A stretch of DNA of 15,964 nucleotides from CAZXVW01 sp964644025 (GTDB taxonomy: Bacteria; Acidobacteriota; Terriglobia; Bryobacterales; Bryobacteraceae). The notes under the pieces were generated by a model that was given only the letters and a program-made list of their open reading frames with translations, had not been told where the DNA came from and searched no databases. The stretch is taken from contig CAZXVW010000099.1 of NCBI GenBank assembly GCA_964644025.1, positions 1-15,964 of the forward strand. The letters are read 5' to 3'. The position numbers were made by a program, and so were the translations under genes. This document shows, one piece after another, positions 1 through 6,761 of this stretch. The first letter of the stretch is position 1. Every line of letters begins with the position of its first letter.

Positions 1-237
1 CCGCCTCTTGCTGCGCCATCAGTTGCAGCATCACGGCGAATTACTACTTCACTGAAATGGGAGGCTGGCACACCCGGTGTACAGGCCCTCGGCTCGCTTC
101 CGCCGTCTCTTTTCTGCTTCGGTACCTGTCGAGGCTTGTACTATTCCTATGGGAAATATTCAGTGATACAATAACTCCTTCGTCGGAGACTATATTTAGG
201 GTGCTGGAGCCCGCCTGGCCTCGGCGCCGGGCAACGC
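1..237. other. Non-coding leader, relatively AT-rich, upstream of the GGDEF/EAL gene
   Basis: I see no convincing complete gene here. Positions 130-200 are clearly richer in A+T than the rest of the window, as expected of promoter DNA. A TATATT hexamer at 191-196 could be a -10 element for the downstream plus-strand gene, but no good -35 hexamer sits 16-18 bases before it. A short inverted repeat, CTCC...GGAG, lies just upstream of that hexamer. On the minus strand an ATG at 29-31 opens a frame that runs off the left edge (first residues MLQLMAQQEA). It could be the start of a divergent gene, but it has no Shine-Dalgarno sequence and only ten codons are visible. The small open frames that cross this region overlap on both strands and look non-coding. 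Confidence 0.45.
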
Positions 238-2979
238 GTGCCCTTCGAAATGACACCTGAACCCATCACCAGGAGTCACACCGCCGGTAGATTTGGGTGG
301 GATGCCGGGTCGCGCCCCGATCCCGGCCCCATGCTCGACGCAATCGCTGGATCCGCGGCGCGATGGTTCTCGGTTCCGCGGGCCCTGATTCTGCTCGACG
401 CCAACCGGCTGGACGGGTTGCGCTGCTCCTACGGGGTTCTGGACGGCTGGACCGAACGCGAAGCGGCCATCTGCTACCACAGTTTCGCCCCTCCGGAAAC
501 CTGCGTCGTAGAGAATCTGGCGCAAGACGCCCGATTTTCCGGACATCCCCTGGTGACCTCTCCGTCGGGGATTCGCTTCTATGCCGGCTCGCCAATTGTC
601 GGTCCCGAGGGGGAACGGTGGGGAATCATCTGTCTCCTTGATCGCCGGCCCCGGCGTTTAGACCCCCGGCAGATTCGGATGTTGCAGGATCTGGCGGAGT
701 TGACGGCCAGCTATCTGGTGGGATGGATCTCCTCGTGCCGGCCGCTGGAGGATCCCCTGGCCTTCGACGCCGGCGAGCGGCGCTACCGGGAGCTGTTTGA
801 GAACACCACCGACATCGTGTTCACGCACGATCTGGTGGGACAACTCACGGCTGTCAACCGCGCCGCGGAAAAGCTCACCGGTTTCTCCCGCGAGGAGCTG
901 CTGGAGATGAAACTCACCGATCTGGTCTCGCCGGCCTACACAGAAACCGCGCGGCAGATGATTCTCCAACAGTTCGGCGCGGGGGCCTCGCAGACCTGCC
1001 GCTTGGCCTTTCGGACGAAGGATGGCCGGCTGGTCGACGTGGAAGTGAGTGCGCACCTGTTGTTTGAGCGCGGTCGGCCGGTGGGACTGATGGGCTTTGC
1101 GCGGGAGATTACCGCCTCTGCGGAACGGCCCTCCCCTGCCGGGGGTCCCGACCAGAAACTGCGTGAGAGCGCTGGAGAACTGATGCATCTTGCCGCCCAA
1201 TGGAAGCAGCTTCACCGGCTGGCCACGACCCATTACGAACGGACCGAGGACCTGTTCCGGGACTTCGTAAAGACCGGTTGTGACATTTTGCAGCTCCCGG
1301 CGGGGGTGATCGCCGAGGTGAACGGGAACCGCTGCAAGATTCGGACGGCGTATCCCAACGAGGATTTCGTTGGCTGGAAATCGGAGATAGCGCTGCCGGA
1401 GACCAGGTTCACCAGAACCGTCTCGTGGGGCCGGACGTGTGAATACCACGTACGCCGGCCGCGTCTGCGGCGTCCTATTTTTGCGCCGCGGGCGGCGGCG
1501 TCCGTCATCTGCACTCCGATTTACGTTGGCGGCAGGGTGTATGGCGTTCTCGGTTTCGCGAGCCGCCGGGCCGGGGGTCCCTCGCCTCCATGGCGCAAGG
1601 AAATCGTTGAGTTTCTGGCCAGCTCCCTCGGCGGCCGTCTCCTTGCTGAAGAATGGAGGGCGGCCAGCCGGGATAGCTTGACCGGGCTGCCGAACGCCGG
1701 GGCGGTGGAGACATCGCTGAACGAGGCGTTGCGAACAGCGCGCAGCGAGGCAGCTCCGGTGGCCATCGTCCTGATGGACGTTGATTTGTTCCAGGGGGTG
1801 AATGCGCGGTTCGGGCACGCTGTCGGTGATACCGTTCTGCGGGGCATCGCCCGGCGCCTCAACGGATGCCTGCGTGACGGGGATGTGCTGGGACGCTTGG
1901 GGGCCGACCGGTTCCTGGCCGTCCTGAATAACCTATCCGGTGCTGAGGAAGCTGAGCGAATCGCCCTTACGATGGTCGAGGTGGTCCGCAAACCGTTCGT
2001 GGTCCAAGGAAAGCGAGTAGCCGTATCGCTGAGCGCCGGCGTCAGCCTGTTTCCCCGCGACGGCCGCTCTGTTAGAACTCTTCTGGGGAACGCGGATGTG
2101 GCGCTGCGCATCGCCAAGCAACGCGGAAGGAACGGGTTGGAGATCTTTACGCCCGGGGCCCGGCCGGAGCAGCTCGGGCGAATCCAGATAGTGAAGGAGC
2201 TGCACGAAGCGCTCGAAAACGGGCAATTTCGCTTACGCTTCCAGCCGGAGTTCCGGCTCGATGGCACGCTGGATGGCCTGGAAGTCCTGCTGGCGTGGCG
2301 TCATCCGCAGCTCGGGTTGATTCCTGCTGGCCGGTTCATTCCGCTGGCCGAGGACAGCGGGATCATCGTTCCCCTCGGGGCCTGGGTCTTGAGTGAGGCG
2401 TGCCGTCAATGCGCAAGCTGGAGAGCGGCCGGCCATGCGCCCGTGAGGATCGCGGTCAACATTTCCACGCTCCAGATCGAAAGGCCTGATTTCCTCGAGC
2501 TGGTTTCCCAACTCTTGTCCGATTACGACCTGCCGGCGGAGACGCTGGAGCTGGAGATCACCGAAAGCGCGGTGATGCGCGATGTCACCGAATCGATTCG
2601 CGCTATGAACCGCCTGCGGGAGCTGGGAGTCAGTCTGGCGATCGATGACTTCGGTACGGGCTATTCCTCGCTCAGCTACCTCAGCCGGCTGCCCGTCAAT
2701 GCCGTCAAGATTGACCAGTCGTTTCTTCAGCAGGCACACCCGCCCGAGTCCGCCTTGCCCATCATCGAGGCCATCGTGGCACTGGCGCACAACCTCGGCC
2801 TGGCGGTGGTTGGTGAAGGCGTCGAAAAAGCAAGCCAGTTCGACGTGCTCCGAAAGGCCGGCTGTGACCGCGTCCAGGGCTACCTTTTCAGCCGGGAGTT
2901 AACTCCGGCGGCCGCCACCCGGCTGCTGGAACGGTCCGAAGTGCCGTTCTTCTCGAGCCTCCCCAACCGCACCCGGTAA
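238..2979 (+). CDS. GAF-PAS-GAF-GGDEF-EAL cyclic-di-GMP signalling protein
   Basis: This is a cytoplasmic sensor and cyclic-di-GMP turnover protein of 913 residues with no membrane span. Domains in order: GAF at about 30-165 (phytochrome-like core IRFYAGSPI), PAS at about 180-290 (RYRELFENTTDIVFTHD), a second GAF at about 325-470, GGDEF at about 474-640 and EAL at about 650-895. The GGDEF signature is GADRF (555-559), so the glycine and the catalytic Asp-Glu pair are not conserved and cyclase activity is unlikely. The EAL side looks intact: EVL at 682-684 in place of EAL, then EITES, DDFGTGYSS, EGVE and QGYLFS. The protein is therefore probably a phosphodiesterase, perhaps with the GGDEF remnant as a GTP-sensing module. 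The start is uncertain: GTG at 238, ATG at 250 and ATG at 331 are in frame and none has a clear ribosome site. The gene stands alone and converges on the ABC operon. No ligand can be assigned to the sensory domains. Confidence 0.93.
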   Translation: MPFEMTPEPITRSHTAGRFGWDAGSRPDPGPMLDAIAGSAARWFSVPRALILLDANRLDGLRCSYGVLDGWTEREAAICYHSFAPPETCVVENLAQDARFSGHPLVTSPSGIRFYAGSPIVGPEGERWGIICLLDRRPRRLDPRQIRMLQDLAELTASYLVGWISSCRPLEDPLAFDAGERRYRELFENTTDIVFTHDLVGQLTAVNRAAEKLTGFSREELLEMKLTDLVSPAYTETARQMILQQFGAGASQTCRLAFRTKDGRLVDVEVSAHLLFERGRPVGLMGFAREITASAERPSPAGGPDQKLRESAGELMHLAAQWKQLHRLATTHYERTEDLFRDFVKTGCDILQLPAGVIAEVNGNRCKIRTAYPNEDFVGWKSEIALPETRFTRTVSWGRTCEYHVRRPRLRRPIFAPRAAASVICTPIYVGGRVYGVLGFASRRAGGPSPPWRKEIVEFLASSLGGRLLAEEWRAASRDSLTGLPNAGAVETSLNEALRTARSEAAPVAIVLMDVDLFQGVNARFGHAVGDTVLRGIARRLNGCLRDGDVLGRLGADRFLAVLNNLSGAEEAERIALTMVEVVRKPFVVQGKRVAVSLSAGVSLFPRDGRSVRTLLGNADVALRIAKQRGRNGLEIFTPGARPEQLGRIQIVKELHEALENGQFRLRFQPEFRLDGTLDGLEVLLAWRHPQLGLIPAGRFIPLAEDSGIIVPLGAWVLSEACRQCASWRAAGHAPVRIAVNISTLQIERPDFLELVSQLLSDYDLPAETLELEITESAVMRDVTESIRAMNRLRELGVSLAIDDFGTGYSSLSYLSRLPVNAVKIDQSFLQQAHPPESALPIIEAIVALAHNLGLAVVGEGVEKASQFDVLRKAGCDRVQGYLFSRELTPAAATRLLERSEVPFFSSLPNRTR

Positions 2980-3012
2980 CGGGCCTCCTCATCCGGGGGG
3001 CGGTGCGGCCCG
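2980..3012. terminator. Weak inverted repeat between convergent genes
   Basis: The 39 bases between the two convergent stop codons contain CGGGCC at 2980-2985 and its complement GGCCCG at 3007-3012. They could form a six-base GC stem with a loop of about 21 bases. There is no T tract on either side, so this is only a possible bidirectional or Rho-assisted end, and chance is a fair alternative in such GC-rich DNA. Confidence 0.2.
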
Positions 3013-3018
3013 CGGCGC

Positions 3019-3873
3019 CTACTCCGCGTAACTAATCTCAATCCCGCGAGCCCGATAGGCCGCGTAGGCCATCGCCAGCCCGGACACCAGGAGGAGCCCG
3101 GGGATCGCGAGCCAGGCCGGGACGGGGTCGGCTTCCTGCACCAGCAACGACGCCACCGGACCCCGCACGGGAACATCCACCGGGCACAGCGATTTCAAAT
3201 AGAAGATGACGCTCACCTTCTTCAGCAGAGGCGGAAGGAAAGCGTTGGCCGCTTCCCACACCATCACCACCGCCGCCGGCATCATCGGGTTTCGAAATAC
3301 GAGGCCCATCACGGTGAAAACCGCACCGTAACCAATGCAGGCCAGCACTGTCACGCCAGCGTAAGAGACCAGGTGCGCCATACCCGGCCCCTCGTAGAAG
3401 AACTCCTCGAACTGCGGCCCGAAGTGCAGGAACATCATGACGTAGGCCAGCACCACGCTTCCCGCGTACAGGACCGTGGCGGCGATCAGCCCGGAGAAAT
3501 ACTTCCCGGCGGCCAGCACTTCCCGCCGCAGCGGCACCAGGAAGTAGTAATGGAGCGTCCGGTTGAGCACTTCGCCCCGAAACAGGTTAGTGAACAGGAT
3601 GGCGCACCCGAAGAACAGAAACATGCGCAGGTAGCCGAGCTGGAACACGCCGGCAAACACCCGCGAGTCCTGCGCCAGAGTGTGGTTCGCGCCCCCGCGG
3701 TAGAAGGCCACCAGCGAGTGGCCTGCTGTTAAGATCACCGGCGCCAGCGCCGCCAGGTAGATCCACCAGGATCGGCGGCTCAAGAAGTTCTTCTTCCACT
3801 CGATCCGCAGGATGGCCCGCAGTTGCGTCCACCAGAGCCTCCACGGAAGCGACCTCAGTTGCGCAATCCTCAT
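3019..3873 (-). CDS. ABC-2 type transporter permease (second permease of the operon)
   Basis: A 284-residue integral membrane protein with about six hydrophobic spans, roughly at residues 36-57, 79-98, 125-150, 165-193, 197-217 and 252-272. The N terminus is cytoplasmic and basic (RIEWKKNFLSRRSWW). The charged segment FRGEVLNRTLHYYFLVPLRR after the second span is typical of ABC-2 permeases, which use the motif near the ATPase contact. The protein should form the membrane channel of an exporter with the ATPase encoded just upstream. Its ATG overlaps the ATPase stop as ATGA (3870-3873), and AAGGGGG (3886-3880) gives a good ribosome site. It is the last gene of the four-gene operon. The substrate cannot be told from the sequence; lipid, peptide, polysaccharide and drug export are all seen in this superfamily. 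Confidence 0.85.
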   Translation of the reverse strand: MRIAQLRSLPWRLWWTQLRAILRIEWKKNFLSRRSWWIYLAALAPVILTAGHSLVAFYRGGANHTLAQDSRVFAGVFQLGYLRMFLFFGCAILFTNLFRGEVLNRTLHYYFLVPLRREVLAAGKYFSGLIAATVLYAGSVVLAYVMMFLHFGPQFEEFFYEGPGMAHLVSYAGVTVLACIGYGAVFTVMGLVFRNPMMPAAVVMVWEAANAFLPPLLKKVSVIFYLKSLCPVDVPVRGPVASLLVQEADPVPAWLAIPGLLLVSGLAMAYAAYRARGIEISYAE

Positions 3874-4817
3874 CCGGCGCCCCCTTCCGCCGCTCCGATC
3901 AGGTATTGATACACCGAGTGCACGTCCTCGTCGGCCGGAGCGACTCTTTCGACCTCCAGGGCGGTAGCGAGCACGAGGCGGTTCAGGAGCAGGTAGAAGC
4001 GGTCCGCATCGCGCGTCCGCGCGAACAGCCCCTTCCCGTCGTCATGGAGCTTCACTTCCACGATGTGATCTTCCCGGAACAGCAGCGACGCGAGTTCGGC
4101 GGGCCGGTTGCACCGTACCAGGATCTGCACCGGCTGATCGGTGACCTCGTTGCGCACCCCCTGGATTTGCCCTTCAGCGACCACGTACCCGTTGCTGAGC
4201 AGGATCACCTGGTCCGAGATACGGTCCACTTCGTGGAGGATATGGCTGGAGACAATCACGTGCTTACCTTGCTCGCCAAGGCTCCGGAACAGGGCGAGCG
4301 CTTCGGCGCGCGCCATCGGATCCAGCCCGTTGAGCGGCTCATCGAGAACGAGCACGCTGGGGTCGTGCGCCAGCGCCTGGGCCAGTTTGATCCGTTGCCG
4401 CATCCCCTTGCTGTAGCCGGCCACCTTGCGCTGGGCAGCCTCCGTCAGGCCGGCCCGCTCCAGTGCACGCCACGCCAGCCGGTCTGCCTCGGCCTGAGAC
4501 CTGGCCTGGAGACGGAGGAACGAGTACAGAAACTGGTAGCCCGTCATCCCCTTCGGGAAGGAGTCGTACTGGGTGCAGTAGCCCACCAGGCGAAACAGTT
4601 TCTCAGGGCGGTCCGGCGGGATGCCCAGAACGCGGATTGCGCCGCGGGTGGGCCGAATCAGCCCCGTCATCAGGTTCATCAGGGTCGTCTTGCCGGAGCC
4701 GTTTGGGCCCACCAGACTCGTGATGCCGGCCGGGATGGAGAGATTCACCCGGTTGACGCCGAGCACCTCGCCGTAAAACCGGCTCACGTTGTCGAACGTG
4801 ATCTGCGAGCTGCTCAC
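3870..4817 (-). CDS. ABC transporter ATP-binding protein (second ATPase of the operon)
   Basis: This 315-residue nucleotide-binding subunit powers the adjacent permease. Visible motifs: Walker A GPNGSGKTT (37-45), Q-loop glutamine in GYCTQYD (about 83), signature YSKGMRQR (135-142), Walker B VLVLDEP with catalytic D159-E160, and the switch histidine in SSH (192). About 90 further residues follow the conserved domain, as is usual for ABC-2 exporter ATPases. I chose GTG at 4817 rather than an upstream ATG at 4895. The GTG overlaps the stop of the preceding permease as GTGA, it is preceded by GAGGTGG (4828-4822) at four bases, and the product then begins directly with the first beta strand of the fold. 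The alternative start would add 26 unlike residues. The motif register matches that of the first ATPase in the operon, so the two are probably ancient paralogues. Confidence 0.9.
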   Translation of the reverse strand: MSSSQITFDNVSRFYGEVLGVNRVNLSIPAGITSLVGPNGSGKTTLMNLMTGLIRPTRGAIRVLGIPPDRPEKLFRLVGYCTQYDSFPKGMTGYQFLYSFLRLQARSQAEADRLAWRALERAGLTEAAQRKVAGYSKGMRQRIKLAQALAHDPSVLVLDEPLNGLDPMARAEALALFRSLGEQGKHVIVSSHILHEVDRISDQVILLSNGYVVAEGQIQGVRNEVTDQPVQILVRCNRPAELASLLFREDHIVEVKLHDDGKGLFARTRDADRFYLLLNRLVLATALEVERVAPADEDVHSVYQYLIGAAEGGAG

Positions 4818-5713
4818 TGGACCACCTCGACGCCCCGGACCTTCTTGCCCAGCAGCCACAGACACAGCAGGCATATTCCGATGAGCGCCGCCCACGCCGT
4901 CCAGATCGGGATCTCCTCGCCGCTCTGCACGCGGAAAAAGACCGCCCCCGCGCCCCGTTTCATCGGCTCTTCAAACAGCCACACCCAGACCGTTCCGATC
5001 AGGTGGCTGAGGTTGATCAAGTGACCCCACTTCGTCCCCAGGATCGCATTGATCGCCGCAGCGAACCCGGTCCCGACAAAGAAAACCACGAACAGCAGTC
5101 CGCCGGCCACCGGCTTCCATTTCACCCACGCTGAAAGCGCCAGGCTCAGCAGCGAGAGAATGAGGATCCAGATCCAGGAGCCCAAAAACAGCCCCCCGCC
5201 GATGCGGAGATTGGCCGCCAGCCACCCGGCTCCCTCCAGGTAGCCCTGCAAGAGAAACAACAGCAGCCCCGGAACCCACGTCATTGCCGATAGCAGGATC
5301 AGTAACACGCTCATCTTTCCCAGCACATACTCGCTGCGTTCGAACGGCCGCGCCAGATACAGCGGCAGAGCGTTGTTGGCCAGGTCCGGCGAGACCAGCC
5401 CGGGACCCACGAACGCAGCCAGGAAAAACCCCAGCATGCTCTGAAATCCCAGGAAGAACAGGAAGAATTTCGCATCGATCGCGACAATCTGGTCCGCCCG
5501 GAGGTTCATGATCCCCAGGGCGCTGAAGTTATGGTGCAGGTAGATGATGAGCGCGCAGGCGATGGGCATGATCAGCGCGCCGAGGAAGAAGCTGGTGAAA
5601 AAGCGGGAACGGCGCATCTCCTCGAACTGGTACCGCGGCAGAATCAAGAACCGCGACGCGGCCGGTGTCAGTGGTCCGTCATACGGCCGGTAGATCTTCT
5701 TATAAACGGCCAT
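4814..5713 (-). CDS. ABC-2 type transporter permease (first permease of the operon)
   Basis: A 299-residue membrane protein with about six spans, the first near residues 38-60 and the last near 275-292, ending in a short basic cytoplasmic tail (KKVRGVEVVQ). The segment LVSPDLANNALPLYLARPFERSEYVLGK between spans two and three matches the cytoplasmic coupling region of ABC-2 permeases. The N terminus (YKKIYRPYDGPLTP) is a form often seen in permeases annotated simply as ABC transporter permease. The ATG at 5713 has GGGAGG (5724-5719) five bases upstream and overlaps the preceding ATPase gene by 14 bases; the stop overlaps the next ATPase start as GTGA. It presumably pairs with the ATPase at 5700-6629, though the two ATPases and two permeases could also form one hetero-oligomeric exporter. 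The substrate is unknown. Confidence 0.87.
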   Translation of the reverse strand: MAVYKKIYRPYDGPLTPAASRFLILPRYQFEEMRRSRFFTSFFLGALIMPIACALIIYLHHNFSALGIMNLRADQIVAIDAKFFLFFLGFQSMLGFFLAAFVGPGLVSPDLANNALPLYLARPFERSEYVLGKMSVLLILLSAMTWVPGLLLFLLQGYLEGAGWLAANLRIGGGLFLGSWIWILILSLLSLALSAWVKWKPVAGGLLFVVFFVGTGFAAAINAILGTKWGHLINLSHLIGTVWVWLFEEPMKRGAGAVFFRVQSGEEIPIWTAWAALIGICLLCLWLLGKKVRGVEVVQ

Positions 5714-6629
5714 CGGCGCCTCCCATGGCTTTCAGGAAGATGTCTTCCAGTGAGTCCCGCTTGTAGTTCAGCCGGATGAGGCGGACGTTCTGCTCCGCCG
5801 CGATCTTGTACAGGTCCCGGACCTCGACCCCGCCGGGCAAGACCACCTTGACCCGCCCGTTCCGCGACCATGCCGCCTCGCAGCCGAGCCGTTCCAGCGC
5901 CTCGCGGAAGGCGGCGCCGGCCCCTCGCGTCTCCAACTCGAGGAACCTGCGATTCGTTCGCCGTTCCTTTTCCAGGTCGCAGAAAGCCGCAATCCGCCCC
6001 TCTTTCAGGATGAGCACCTGGTCGCAGGTCTCCTCGACGTCCCGCAATAGGTGCGAGGAGATCAGCAGCCGCAGCTCCCCGCGGTCGCGAATCTCGCGGA
6101 TCAGCTCGATCATGCGCTGGCGGGCCGGCGGGTCCAGCCCATTTGTCGGCTCGTCGAGCAGCAGCAGTTTCGGCCCGTGAGCAATCGCCTGGGCGAGCTT
6201 CGTCATCTGCTTCATGCCCGCTGAATAAGTGCCGAGATTGCGGTACCGGGCCTCGCCCAGGCCGACGTAGAAAAACGCCTCGTGGGTCCGTTCCAGGGCC
6301 TGCTCGGCGGGAAGACCGGCCAGTTCGGCCATTAATCGGACGAAGCGCACGCCGCTCATGCTGGCGATGAAGCTGTCGCTCTCTGGCATGTAACCCACCA
6401 GAGAGCGAACCTGCCGCGCCTGTTTGGCAACGTCGAGCCCGAGGATCCGGGCCGTCCCCGCCGCCGGTGGGTGAAACCCGAGCAGCGTGTTGATCAAGGT
6501 AGACTTACCGGCCCCGTTCGGCCCCAGTAGTCCGATCGCACGGCCATCAAATGAGCCGGATAACCTGCTGAGAATCGTCCGCCGTCCGAATCGGACTTCC
6601 AGCTTGTCGAGCTCGATAACGGCGGGCAC
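5700..6629 (-). CDS. ABC transporter ATP-binding protein (first gene of the exporter operon)
   Basis: A 309-residue ABC ATPase of the CcmA/ABC-2 exporter type. Motifs: Walker A GPNGAGKST (36-44); the Q-loop position reads GYMPE (E83), a substitution common in this branch; signature YSAGMKQM (135-142); Walker B LLLLDEP with D159-E160; D-loop NGLD; switch histidine H194 in SSH. The C-terminal region from about 225 to 309 is a divergent regulatory or dimerising extension. The start is GTG at 6629. No other start lies nearby in frame, and there is no Shine-Dalgarno sequence. An ECF-like promoter whose -10 element ends only nine bases upstream suggests a leaderless or nearly leaderless message. 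The gene heads the operon ATPase-permease-ATPase-permease and lies 132 bases downstream of the anti-sigma gene, on the same strand. Confidence 0.9.
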   Translation of the reverse strand: MPAVIELDKLEVRFGRRTILSRLSGSFDGRAIGLLGPNGAGKSTLINTLLGFHPPAAGTARILGLDVAKQARQVRSLVGYMPESDSFIASMSGVRFVRLMAELAGLPAEQALERTHEAFFYVGLGEARYRNLGTYSAGMKQMTKLAQAIAHGPKLLLLDEPTNGLDPPARQRMIELIREIRDRGELRLLISSHLLRDVEETCDQVLILKEGRIAAFCDLEKERRTNRRFLELETRGAGAAFREALERLGCEAAWSRNGRVKVVLPGGVEVRDLYKIAAEQNVRLIRLNYKRDSLEDIFLKAMGGADGRL

Positions 6630-6638
6630 CAGATTGAT

Positions 6639-6668
6639 GATACGATTTCCGCGGGCTGCTTGTTCCCC
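6639..6668 (-). promoter_or_regulatory. Candidate ECF-sigma promoter of the ABC exporter operon
   Basis: Read on the minus strand, GGGGAAC (6668-6662) is followed after exactly 17 bases by CGTATC (6644-6639). This is the general form of ECF promoters (a GGAAC-type -35 and a CGT-type -10, spacing 16-17), and it closely matches the site in front of the sigma gene in this window. The transcription start would be expected within about ten bases of the -10 element, that is, at or almost at the GTG codon at 6629. This is a motif match by eye; activity is not shown. Confidence 0.55.
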
Positions 6669-6699
6669 TTTATCGAAGTCTCGCTGCAGCCAATGCAGA

Positions 6700-6715
6700 G
6701 CAGGCGGCGGCCTGC
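6700..6715 (-). terminator. GC hairpin between the anti-sigma gene and the ABC operon
   Basis: A perfect inverted repeat GCAGGC / GCCTGC with a four-base loop lies 46 bases past the anti-sigma stop codon and before the candidate promoter of the next operon. It could help end the sigma/anti-sigma transcript. There is no T run after it on the minus strand, so it does not meet the full definition of an intrinsic terminator. Confidence 0.3.
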
Positions 6716-6761
6716 GCTACCCGCGGCGGACTACCGGCCGGAGGGTGCATCCCCGCCCGGC

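Noticed and set aside
57..260. 67-residue plus-strand frame in the leader region
   Set aside because: It has no ribosome site, an unlikely composition and an overlap with the start of the GAF-PAS-GAF-GGDEF-EAL gene. An equally long frame exists on the other strand.
1324..1373. GGGAAC followed later by CGTATC inside the GGDEF/EAL gene
   Set aside because: The spacing is 19 bases, outside the 16-17 seen at the two candidate ECF promoters, and it lies inside a coding region with no start nearby.
658..1818. 386-residue open frame antisense to the GGDEF/EAL gene
   Set aside because: It lies wholly over a well-supported gene, its composition follows the opposite-strand codon bias of GC-rich DNA, and no domain is recognisable.
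3906..5024. 372-residue plus-strand frame across the ABC operon
   Set aside because: It crosses two well-supported genes antisense, is rich in His, Gln, Arg and Pro, and shows no known motif.
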